A DNA stretch of 64,000 nucleotides from Malurus cyaneus samueli (Eukaryota > Chordata > Aves > Passeriformes > Maluridae), in the NCBI GenBank assembly GCA_009741485.1, contig CM019220.1, positions 26,229,048 through 26,293,047 on the forward strand, read 5' to 3'. This document shows, in pieces, positions 38,406-48,872 of this stretch (position 1 is the first letter of the stretch; each line of letters begins with the position of its first letter). The notes below the pieces were generated by a model. That model was not told the origin of the DNA. It worked only from the letters and a program-made list of their open reading frames with translations, and did no database searches. The translations under genes and the position numbers were made by a program.

Positions 38406-40440
38406 TGATGAGTTAGGGTGGTGCACTGTATCTGGCACCTACAAACAGTCCTCTCCTGTGGAGAGGAGGTTTGTTTACCCTACGGGTCTGTGGTAGCAAT
38501 GGGGGAAAATAAACATGGCAGAGAATGGGATGGCAAGATTGCAAGAAAGTGGGGAATGGGTCTTCTCTCGTGGTGTGCCAGCTACTGTAGCAAAATTAAT
38601 TAGTAGAAGGAAAAAGCTGTAGTAAAAGTAAATTAGAGTGTTTTCCCCATAATTATGCCACTAGTAACGATTCCCAAGCGTGGGCCAGTGAGAAGGTCAA
38701 CATCAGCTCCACAATTGCAGTCACTTTGCAGCAGGGACTGTCTCTGATCAATGTTTGCATAATATCTATTCCAGGGATACATTCTCAGTGCTGTTATGAT
38801 CTATCAGCAGGGCCGTGCTGTCACTTATGAGAGAAATGTCATATTGAAAATCCATGGGGGCAACTGGAGATCACCCAAGGAGGAGTCACAGAGCATCCAC
38901 TGGAGTGTCTTCTGTAACTACCCTGAGTGGATTATGGGCAGTCTCACCCAGGTGGGCTGTCCATTGATCTGGGTCAGAATTGCTGAGCTACCAAAGCTGT
39001 AATTAAGCAACGTTTATTGAACTCAAATGTACTGGACACATGCAAAACAAGTGTGAAGGCAGACATGTTCTAAACCAAGCCAAACCAAAACCACCACTCA
39101 CACACACACTCCCCAAAATAATTCTTTGTTAATTATCCATGTCTCTGGATAGAAAAAAAAATCAGGAGTAAAATGCAATCATAGATTAAAGTCATACTAA
39201 AGGATATGAAATAAGGGGTGTAAAGGATACTGGTGATTTCCTAAGTTAGCCATTGATAGAGATGGATGTAATCTTTGCTGATGAAGGTGAAAAGAAAGAG
39301 GCTGGTGAGGTGTGAAGAGGTGCTCCAGAAGCTAAGTATTCACACTTGGGAATGAAGGGATCTTTCTACACCATTTTCTCTTCCTTTTATTGAAGCTATG
39401 GGTAATGGCCTAAGGAAAGGAGACATTTCACTGGATCCTGTGTGTCTCATCCTCCCATTTTGTAATTACTCTTGTGTGCCAGCTCCACCAGCACCTCTGC
39501 TCAGCTGGGATGTGCATCTCTAACCCTTCTGAAAGTCAGATCATTCCAAAACTGCTGATCAGTTTGGCCAGAGCTGCCTGATAAACATCAGCAATGGGTT
39601 GTTGCATTTTGGAGGCGTTTGTTTCTCTACCAGCCTGCTTGCCCTCATCCTTTGTACAGGTTGAATTTGCTGGAAGGAGCCAGATGAAATGAAGGGGAAT
39701 TTGGTGGGCACAGCTGGTGAGACGGTTTGACAGAGCCATGATGCTCAGCACCGCTGTGTTAGGTGGGGTATAGTTAAGGTTTGTGAGTCTTTTTTTCAAA
39801 ACAGAAGGTGCTGAGAGCCTGACTGCAGAATTCTCTGAGCAATGATTACTTTGTTTCTTGGTGTTTAACTCTGTATTAGTCCCTGTAACAAGCCAGAATA
39901 GAGTGTTGACATTTAGATCTCCTGCAACTGAACCTAAAGATTTCATTATGCTTACACCAGGGTGTGTTTTGCAAGCCATTAGTTTCTAGTTGAGAAGTTG
40001 ATGGATGCTTTAAGATCTTAAATCCTCTATTTGCTAGGAAACACCACACATTTTATTGCAGGTACTGTTTCTGTGGAAGAAGAAAAAAATAATTATTTTT
40101 TTTAAATCACAGATGCAGTATCTGACCCATGTTCCACTTGATTTTCAGTCCCATACCACTGTGATTCCCCTTCCAAACAATATCCTTTAATCTAATATTG
40201 CATACGTTGGAAAAGCCATTGACTTTGATAACTGTGAGTGCACACCAGCTGAGCTGCTTTAGGGATTTGAAGCTTTATTTAGGAGGTTAAAATGAAAAGT
40301 GTTTCTACCTGGGTAACTGGGCTGTTCTTTCTGTCTAGTGGCAGGAATTAGCTAAACAAAGTTGTGTTTGGGCATTGTTTACCCTGTCATCTTTGTTTTT
40401 CTTCATTTATTGATATGGTACATATTCAAAAGACTCTTTT
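38406..40440. other. Intronic sequence, unassigned
   Basis: No repeat family recognised. A minus-strand frame of 147 codons (39536-39979) is discussed as a finding. Confidence 0.3.
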
Positions 40441-40590
40441 TAGGGTAGGGTTTTTTGTTGTTTTTTTTGGGGGGAAGAGTGTTTGTTTTGGGGTTTTTTG
40501 TGGGGTTTTTTATTGGTTTTTGGTTGGTTGGTTGGGTTTTTGGTTGGTTGGGTTTTTGGTTGGTTGGTTTGGTTTTGTCTTTTGTTTTTA
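40441..40590 (+). repeat. G/T-only low-complexity tract
   Basis: About 150 bp almost entirely G and T on the + strand. The 3' half is built from GGTTGGTTGGTT and GGGTTTTTGGTTGGTTG modules. The earlier part has runs GGGGGG, GGGG and GGGG. It has quadruplex potential on the SPAG16 coding strand and ends about 600 bp before the exon at 41190. Confidence 0.95.
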
Positions 40591-40684
40591 GTTAATATCG
40601 ACCAGACGCATGAGGGAAATGGTGCTGCTATATTTCCTTGCATTGTCCCTGTATGCTTCTGGCTCACTGAAAGGTGCGAGTTTC

Positions 40685-40757
40685 TCACAGAATCACAGAA
40701 TTTTCTGAGCTGGAAGGGACCCACAAGGATCATCCAGGGCAACTCTTAAGCGAATTC
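40685..40757 (-). mobile_element. CR1 LINE fragment, 3' end, antisense
   Basis: TCACAGAATCACAGAATTTT, then GAGCTGGAAGGGACCCACAA, GGATCATCCAGGGCAAC and TCTTAAGCGAATTCGG. The last part suggests the same subfamily as the copy at 38.3 kb. Confidence 0.88.
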
Positions 40758-41189
40758 GGAGTTGCCCTTAGGGTGGCTGTGGAATACACAACAGTGAAGG
40801 AGCGTCTATTGTGCTCTCATCTTACATTTCACATGGAAAACAGGACTAGACAAATTTAAAATCAGGGCTAAAGGACCAATGCTGTGGCTGTGTGAGAAGA
40901 AAAGAACTACAAGGCATGTTCTTAGGGGACACTGCTATCACAATTCAAGATGACCTTTTCTCTTTTTGTACTTCCAGTCTCTCCTGAACTGGTCTCTTTA
41001 GAAATCCTGTTGTGTTGTTGCTATTCAAGCCAACAGAACTGATAAGAAGCTGTGATAACCTCACATATAACAGCTTATTTATTTATTTAAATACAGGTGC
41101 TATGTCTGGCTGCCCAGCCCTGTGCAAGAGGCTTTGTTGTTGGCAGAAGAACAGAAGCAATGCTTTGATTTTGTTTCCGTCTTTGGCAG

Positions 41190-41316
41190 GGGGATACGAT
41201 TGCTTCCTGTGACTCCTCCGGTGTGATGAAGATCTGGGACGTGCGGAAGCTGATCCCTATTCTATCCATCGATGCAGGTCCCCATTCTGCCAACCAGGTC
41301 TCCTTTCATCGCTCTG
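41190..41316 (+). CDS. SPAG16: SPAG16 internal exon (WD40 repeat, 42 codons plus 1 nt)
   Basis: This exon continues the frame of the exon at 26075. It encodes GDTIASCDSSGVMKIWDVRK, then LIPILSIDAGPHSANQVSFH, then RS and the first base of a glycine codon. The WD dipeptide that closes the blade is at 41232-41237, and the next blade begins after it. The acceptor follows a T-rich tract (AG at 41188-41189). The donor is CTG|GTAGGG at 41317, weaker than the upstream one. The exon is phase 0 in and phase 1 out. By comparison with the roughly 630-residue mammalian protein, the two exons correspond to about residues 510-573, leaving close to 60 C-terminal residues for exon(s) not found in this window. 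If this intron were retained, the frame would run 33 more codons to a stop at 41415-41417. Confidence 0.92.
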
Positions 41317-41417
41317 GTAGGGTTTTCAAACAACTTTTTCTCCCTAAGACGTGGTTTATTTTGAAATCTAATCTCTCTCTAGTTCTGAAGACAGATAACA
41401 TGTGTGAAGCAGCATAG

Positions 41418-44400
41418 ATGTGTTAATTTTGAAGGAGAAATGGCTGATTCTGCCAGTGATCAATACATTTGTTTTCTATGGGCTACTGCTCTATTTATAT
41501 AAAATGAAAAATGCACAATGACAAAGAGTACGATTAATTGCAACGACATTACATGAAATGCAGAACTGATCAATGGGGGTAAAGAGCTTAGTGAGATTAC
41601 CTTTGTTCCAGTGATGTTTATTCTCTATTTGCTCTTTATTTGCTAATTCTGGAGCTGCATTTCATAACCAATCTCACAAAGTCCTCTTGTAATTGCCTCA
41701 GAACTCCATCGTGCTGACTGGGCTGCTTACTAGTCATGAGGAATTGAATTAACCAGTTATTTTTCATCATCAACCATATATTACCATGTCAGCAATACTG
41801 TGAGTGCACATTGTGTTTTCGTTTGAAGAGGGGGTGTTCTAAAGCATTTTTGTTTTAAAAACAGACAAGCATTCATGTTGCAGCACAGAATTAGATGCTG
41901 GTTAGGGAATAGTTCTACTCAAAGCTAGTGCAACATGAGATAATACAATAATAGATAACATAATACATATAGGCACATTGAAAAATAAGTATACATTGCA
42001 TTATATGTTCATAAAACATAAAGCTTTGATAGCATATGAGAGATAATAAGGAATCATTAAAGAAAAATAATAGGATGGTATTTTGTCATAATGACCCACA
42101 TACTGTGGAATGCATATTATCAATATATTGAGTCACTTGGCAGAAAACTTTGCTATCAAATTCCATATTATTTGTGTAGTGATTTCATGGATCTCTCTGC
42201 TATATCATTAAATAAGGTATTTTTACTTTCCAAGGGAGAAAAATTGCATTGACACTGTCCATTTTTGGACAGTTTCCCAAAGACAAGTTTAACCAGTATT
42301 GTATTTATGTGTGTAATTTGGAATAAGAGCTCATTCTTTTAGTCAGGAGGATTTGAAGGAGCTTTGCATCTTTGTTTCTGGTGTGTAATGTTGGGTCATT
42401 TGCAGAGGAACCACATCCCTGAAAAATGTAGTTGCTATATCTCTGCCAGATGGGAACTTTCCAGTAGAAAGGTTATCAGTTTCAGGTAATCTAAATAGGC
42501 ATATTTTTCCATCACCTGGACAAAATCCAAAATTCTCTTTGTAGGAGTAACCACACAACAGAGAAATCAAATTGGGGTAGATGATGACAGAGAGACAGAA
42601 TGCAACAGGATGGAATTCCAGCTGGCTGAAGATAGGCAAATACCTGGCTGAGACATGCGGTACCTGCTGCAAGAGGGACAGACTAGACAGAATGTATCCT
42701 GTGTTTATTGGCCTGTTGGGAATGGGACATCTGCCTCAGTCAGGACCTCTGACTGTGGAGCAGCTTGGGTTGATTTTGCTTATCAAAACATGGCTCAGTT
42801 TCAGCTGTATCCCTCAGTCTCTCTGGGTGATGTTACACCACCCAGTGCAAAATACTTGACTGTATTAATAGTCAGAGACACAAATTGTTCAGCTCTTATA
42901 GGTGGATTTAATTACTAGATTAGAGAGCCATGGTTGAGCAGTTGTTTTTTTTTTCTTCTGCCCAATAATTATTCAAATTAAAGCTAATAATGATAGAAGA
43001 GGTTTATGGAAAGTTTGGTGGTATCAGCAAATGAGATTGAGGTCGGAGATAGGAAGGCCCCAGCTAATGGAAGAATTTGTTTTGCTTTCCTTTGTATTGT
43101 TTTCAAGTCATTATCTTTGCAAATGCAGTGTAGACAAGCGCATCTTAACTTTTGTTTTTAAGTGGCATTACTTTTGTGGGAATGACATGCACCAGGTTGG
43201 ATGTGCTTCCCAAAGGAGGAGTTTGTGAGTTACTGAGGTTCTCCTTATGGCAGTTTTGGACATGCGCCTTGCTGGCTCCAGTGATCCTACTGTGATTTGG
43301 GGCATAAATGCCTGACCAGCATTATTAGTTAAATTGCAGTCTAAAGCCATTTCCTGCTTTATCAGGGCCAAGCTCAGATCTTAGATAAGTTAATGATAAA
43401 AGTTGTGTATAAATCTTTCTGCTTTAGCTGCACTCTGCCTCAACTTTCCTTTAGCTCAGCTTAAAGGTAGACTTTTCCATACTTGTGAATGAGGAGAAAA
43501 AAACTACGTTAGTAATTACCATTGCACTTCATGTGGCTTTTTGGCTTTTCCCTGCTCTTTCTGTAACAAACTCATGGTCTTTGAGTGAGAGGTGATGATG
43601 GAGCTGCCTGAGACTCAGCCTTCTGGGGGTAACGCTCTTCAATATTGTGCTTATATCAGAAATGTATCTGACACCATATAACACGTCCTTTGAATTCTGC
43701 ATGCTGCGAATGGCTGACCAGAGTCACTGCGCAAGATGGGCCGCAGCAAAACTGATTTTTAAACTAAATTCATTTTTATCTGCTCATGTGCAAGTTAACT
43801 GGCATCTCCATGTGCATATATTCTTGTACAGCATTTATGGATCCCTTAAACACCCTCTTGTCATCACCTTTTGTGTTTCCAGTTGCTGTTTTGAAAATGT
43901 AAATAAGATTAATCACAGCACAGCACTGCATATGTAAGAGAAGGTGCAGAAGGTTCCAGCTTATGTGCTACAATGTATTTATTTATTATCACAGCACATT
44001 AAAACAAACAAACTGAAAAAGCCCCACTTCACAGCACCAATCCAAAATCAAGAGCACTTACAATAAGGCCAAGGGCAAGCAAATAATATTTGGAAAAATG
44101 CACTGCTTTATTTTGAGCTCTGTAGATACAGTGAGGTGTTATCTTTTAACCTGCTTCCATCCCGGCTGGGCTGTGTTCCTCTTAGCATGAATAAATAAAC
44201 TTACCGTGCCTCTGACCATCTGCAAGGGCTATGGGTGTGTCTTGTTCTGAGGAAGAGTAGATTATAAGAATGGAAAAGCTGTAAATAAATGTGAAAGTTA
44301 AGAAATGGAAGTATCAAGATTCTCGTGTGATACAAGTGGTTTATTTTAGGAGACAGGAATTCTGGGGATGCAGGAGATACATTGACAATGAACAGATGGT

Positions 44401-44442
44401 ACCACTGTAGACGATGGTGGGGTCAGGGCAACTGCTCAGTGT
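41418..44442. other. Intronic sequence, nothing recognised
   Basis: AT-rich single-copy DNA; an A/T-rich low-complexity stretch lies at 41940-42180. No further exon of SPAG16 was seen. Confidence 0.35.
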
Positions 44443-44838
44443 TGCTCTCTAAAAGTAAGCTTGATTTGCTTAATTACACATCACATGACATCACATGGGA
44501 CTGTTACCATAAGACAGACATTAGTTCAATGGAGGCAAATAGTTTGCTGTTTCTCTGCAGTTGTTTTTGGTGCTAAATAGCAGTGAAGAATTTTCTTATC
44601 TGTATTACCCACCAATTTATTGAATATGGTTTATTGAATATGCTCTCTAAAAGTAAGCTTGATTTGCTTAATTACACATCACATGACATCACATGGGACT
44701 GTTACCATAAGACAGACATTAGTTCAATGGAGGCAAATAGTTTGCTGTTTCTCTGCAGTTGTTTTTGGTGCTAAATAGCAGTGAAGAATTTTCTTATCTG
44801 TATTACCCACCAATTTATTGAATATGGAATTATTGACA
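44443..44838 (+). repeat. Perfect tandem duplication, 198-bp period
   Basis: Copy 1 begins at 44443 and copy 2 at 44641. The sequences are identical over 187 bp (44443-44629 and 44641-44827) by direct comparison. Copy 1 then has an 11-nt junction TTTATTGAATA before copy 2. The words ATTTATTGAATATGG and GTTTATTGAATATGC around the junction share 13 bp, a likely breakpoint homology. The same 44-residue open frame is repeated twice, which is a by-product. Zero divergence means either a very recent event or an assembly artefact. Confidence 0.98.
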
Positions 44839-47800
44839 GGATTTTTGGGATGTCTTTGCTGGAGCATTTACAATATTTGCACTTGACATTATTTGGGCTA
44901 TTACTGATAATGTTAAAGCCACAAGTGATCCCCACAGGGATAGGGGCATGGAAATTAGAGCTCAGATGGTTTGAGTTCCCACTGATATTGAGTCATCAGG
45001 TAAAGTTCCAAAATTACAATTTTCATATCCATAAGCTGGTAACAATTTGTGCGCTCAGAACAGAACTGGCAGATGTAATGCTTGCAAATTGATCTTGCAG
45101 TGAGGTGCCCTCTCAATTTTCTCTTTCATTTCTTCCATTTTGGTTGTATTGACTGCAAAGACAAGCTGGTGTTGAAGTGGCAGAACCAAGTACCTGTCTT
45201 TTCTCCTTTCCTCCTTTCCTTCACGTTTTTGGTTAATTGGTGCCACATAAGTTGCCCTGGGGAGATAAAGCTTCATCTTGGTCGGGCAGAGTTTTCTAGG
45301 ATGGAAAGAGTTCTCTTTGCTGGGAAACTGTAGAGTGGATTTTGGAATTGGAGGCTGAATTGGCAGTGGATGCACCTGCAACTTGCAGCTCTCAGGAGGT
45401 GACTGTGTCCACATCTAAAGAGAACTGGGGCAGAACAAGATCTTTACCTTTATCCCACTTGCAATTTCTGAAACTTGCTCTTTGTATTTGTCTCCCTTTT
45501 GATTACAGTTGAAGTCACGCTTGATGGGAGAAGAATCTTCTAGCACAGAATTTACCAGTAATCTTTTTAGAGGCATCTGATTTTGTCCACATAGAGCAAT
45601 TATGTGCTGACATTAATGTGTGTTTTTCCCTATGCCTCCCATTTCTGACTAAAAAGCTTTTTTTCATTACAACACTTTATTGCTCTGTGTTCTTTAATCT
45701 CCAAGGCAGATTACTTGATAACATCAATTGATTCCTTAGGGTGCTTTTCCCCTTGTGGTTCAATGCCTGAGTTCCTGCTTCAATTCTGACTATGTGTATG
45801 CTGTCACAGGCAATACAGCCTCAGCTTGGGTAATTTTTACTTGATTGAAGTTATTGGCAATTAAAACAACTTTCTGATCACTGACTCTGAGTATTGAGAC
45901 AAAACAAAACATGAAGAATTGAACAATTGTTTAAGTAAGTGCTTTTTCTTCCCCTTCCCCGGTCTCAGCATGAGCTGAACATCACTCCTTCCCCCTTCCT
46001 GGTCTCTGCTTGCCGTGTTTTTGCTGTGGGCTGTGCCACATCATCCCAATTCCTTTGGTGCAGCAGCAGGGGATGCAGGACGAGTATAAATCTTTGGATT
46101 TGTCCTGGGACTTGCCTTTTTACACAGAGCTCAGACAACTCCCAGTTCTGGTTACTAATCAGTTTGAACTTGCTACAGAGCTGTAACTCCTAACAGGGCA
46201 GCAAGGTGACCAAGCTGTGGTTTTGGAGCAAATCTTTAAAATGTTTGCTCTTTATATAGAAAATTGAGACTTATTTTGTTGCTTTTTACTCTGGCTTTTC
46301 TCAAGTCCATTTTATATGGTACATCACTTGATCCCATCAGGAAGTACTTAATGTCTGTCCCTTCAGGGCCCTTTGCTTTGCACTCCTGTGGGTTTTCCCT
46401 GCATCCCTACGCACCCTTTTTTGTACAAACTAAGCATTCATATGGTCTGTTTCTTTTAAATGTAATTGATCCACATACTCACAGATTTTGCTTAATGAGC
46501 ACAAATGCATCCACCTGCATATTTTAGTTTGCCATTTATTATTTGATAATCAGCACTTTTAGTTCATCTTCCCTTTTTCCTTGGCTTCAGCTCATGTCCA
46601 AATGCTGTGTCAGGGCTGTGTCTGATCTGTGTGTGCCTCCTCTGTCCCCTGAAGAGACTGGCCTGGTAGTAGTCAAGGAAAACTCTTCTTCCTGCCTTCC
46701 TAAAGGGAAAAGATCTGAACATCAAATTCAGGCCTTTTGCTTTACACTGGCAAGTTGCAAGCAGTGGTGGCTCTCCATTTCTTCTTTATCTTGTGCATCC
46801 CTCTCTTTTTCTATTTCTTTTCAGTCTAAACTTGAGTATCCCTTTATAAAACTTCTGTTTAAAGACTGTGGTATGTGTTTGGTCCATGTCTGAATGTACA
46901 TCCCTACTTTAAACTGATGGTGAGAGGTAGACTTTCAGGTCCACCATTTGTTGACCAACCTGTTATTATACAAGCCAAAGATTTTCAAGAGTTACCTCGG
47001 ATAGAGGGAGTAGTAGGTGACTGGTTCACCTCAGCCGCATGGGGAAATTGGTTTTGTCCTTTGTGCCTCAGGCTGAAATCCCAGCTTTGGCAGAGCAAAT
47101 GCTGTTGCCCCATCTGCGTGCTCTTTGACACTGCCCCAATATTGATGTTTTGTCCCTGGGTAGTCTGCCCAGCCCACGTGTTTGCACTGGTGAATCCATC
47201 AGTGGGCTCCCTGGAGAGATTCCGGTGTGGTGTGAGTTGGTTTACACAACCCATGACCTATTTTCCAGCCCTGTTCATGCTGCTTAGCCTCGGAAGTCAG
47301 ATCAACAAGACGTCCCTGTCAGCCTCTTTCCCTGAGGAGCGCTTACAGCATCTGTTGACCATCCTTAATTACCTCTATGGTCAGCATGGGAGTAAAAGGA
47401 TGTGCTGGAAGACTGAATTATTCAACAGTAATTCCTTGTCTCATAAGTCTCACACTTTCCCTCTCTGCTGCTGTATGTAATTTTTTCTCATTCACAACAT
47501 TTGTTTTCTGACCATAAATATTCTCTAATTTGGAGGCAGTGGGTAGATTGGATTTACACAAACAGAAGCTGATTGACAGATTGTTTTGTCTCCTTGTTTC
47601 ACGGGGGTATGAAACTATCATTCTCCTTATTTCTGACTGTTGCAGTTTGCCAAAAGGAAAAAGCTGGCAATGAATTTTCCCCCTTTGTTGATCAGGAGAA
47701 GAGTTGTGCTGTGCAGTATTTCTGTTGTGTCACGATCATTTTTCAATACAAGCGAACACCACAATATTTAAATATGCTGGAAGGGAAAGAAAAGGGATTC

Positions 47801-47984
47801 TTAAAATATACGACTTTATTTTCAGTACAGACATAATTTAAAATGTATGAAATATTTGTCCTTTGAAAAGGAACGGGAGGTGGCTTGGAACCCCTGTATT
47901 TTACATTTTTTGCCCTGGTTGCTGATAGTGTTTTGTCTCTGTGTTTGCTGGGCTAATGAGGGTGGAGACTGTGCTACTGCAGGC
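44839..47984. other. Intronic sequence, unassigned
   Basis: Holds the longest frame in the window not explained by a repeat (46875-47480, + strand, 201 codons, cysteine-rich), which I cannot link to any family. No transposon ends found. Confidence 0.3.
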
Positions 47985-48310
47985 GATTGCTTTGAGCACT
48001 GAGCACTTTGAAAAGATTAGCCCCATTGATATTCCCTTCATCTTTGTTCGAGGGCCATGCATCCTTCCCTGGAGTGCCAGGAGATGGACAGCTATTTAAT
48101 CGAGCCAGCCTTTCTCAAGTACAGGCTGCAGTCCTGAATATTCCCATCTCCCTTGCCTGCTGACACCCCACGTAAAAAAACAATGTTCTGGAAGCCAGGG
48201 CTGTTCCTCATTAGAGCAATATATTGACCTGATAGGGGTTTTTTTGAGGAGCCCATGTAGGCTGGGTTATTATCTGACTAGTTAAATGTTATTCTTCAAG
48301 GAGAAGCAAC
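47985..48310. promoter_or_regulatory. Candidate conserved non-coding element
   Basis: Repeat-free segment with GATTAGCCCCATTGATATTC, GCTATTTAATCGAGCC, CTGAATATTCCCATC and GTTATTATCTGACTAG, retaining isolated CpGs. An enhancer-like texture only. Confidence 0.22.
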
Positions 48311-48833
48311 AGCTTCAGCAGTTCAGGCAGACAGCCAAAACATGGTGATGAGCAAATTGTTTGTTCCAAGAGTAAATGAAGGGAATGTCCACATGATTTT
48401 TGCCATCCTTGTATTAAACTAACAGAAGCTGAAAATTGGAGCTTTGTGCATCCCAAGTGGGGCATAACTGATCAAAATTTTGATTCTCCAGCAGCTATCC
48501 ACAAACTGAATTAAAATGGCTTGCAAGAAGCTGGCTTTTTTCTAATCTCATTTTAACTAGGCACAAGTCTTAAAACAATAATGTATTCAACATCTCATGT
48601 CTAGCATTTACTGCTTTTGTAACTTTACCAGGTTCTTGGGTCCTATTTTATATTTATTGTTTATATTAATTCCAACTCACAGAGGGGTGCAATTAGCAAA
48701 TTCCCACTTTCAATGTATTTACAGTGATAGGCTAGGATCTCCTTACTTTCACTCAGACTGCACAGCTCTATCTCAAGCCTGGCTTAGATACAAAAGCTTC
48801 ATCTCCTGATTAACTTATTCCTGCAGACAGTCA

Positions 48834-48872
48834 GGGATGAAGGACCTCTGAAGGTCATCACAGCCTTTCTTC
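48834..48872 (-). mobile_element. Possible CR1 remnant, antisense
   Basis: GGGATGAAGGACCTCTGAAG followed by GTCATCACAGCC resembles the antisense CR1 3' end (GGGACCTCTGAAGGTCATC type). It is very short and could be coincidence. Confidence 0.4.

Larger units (their letters stand above)
26141..41189 (+). other. SPAG16: SPAG16 intron, complete (15,049 bp)
   Basis: This sequence lies between two in-frame SPAG16 exons with GT at 26141 and AG at 41188-41189. It holds CR1 fragments at 30.9, 31.2, 34.2, 38.3 and 40.7 kb, a G-rich minisatellite, an old LTR remnant and a G/T tract; these are listed separately. No further SPAG16 exon is needed here because both flanking exons are phase 0 and their peptides join without a gap in the family. 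Confidence 0.85.

Noticed and set aside
44382..44774. Two identical small open frames
   Set aside because: The identity comes from the 198-bp tandem duplication; the peptide has no recognisable features.
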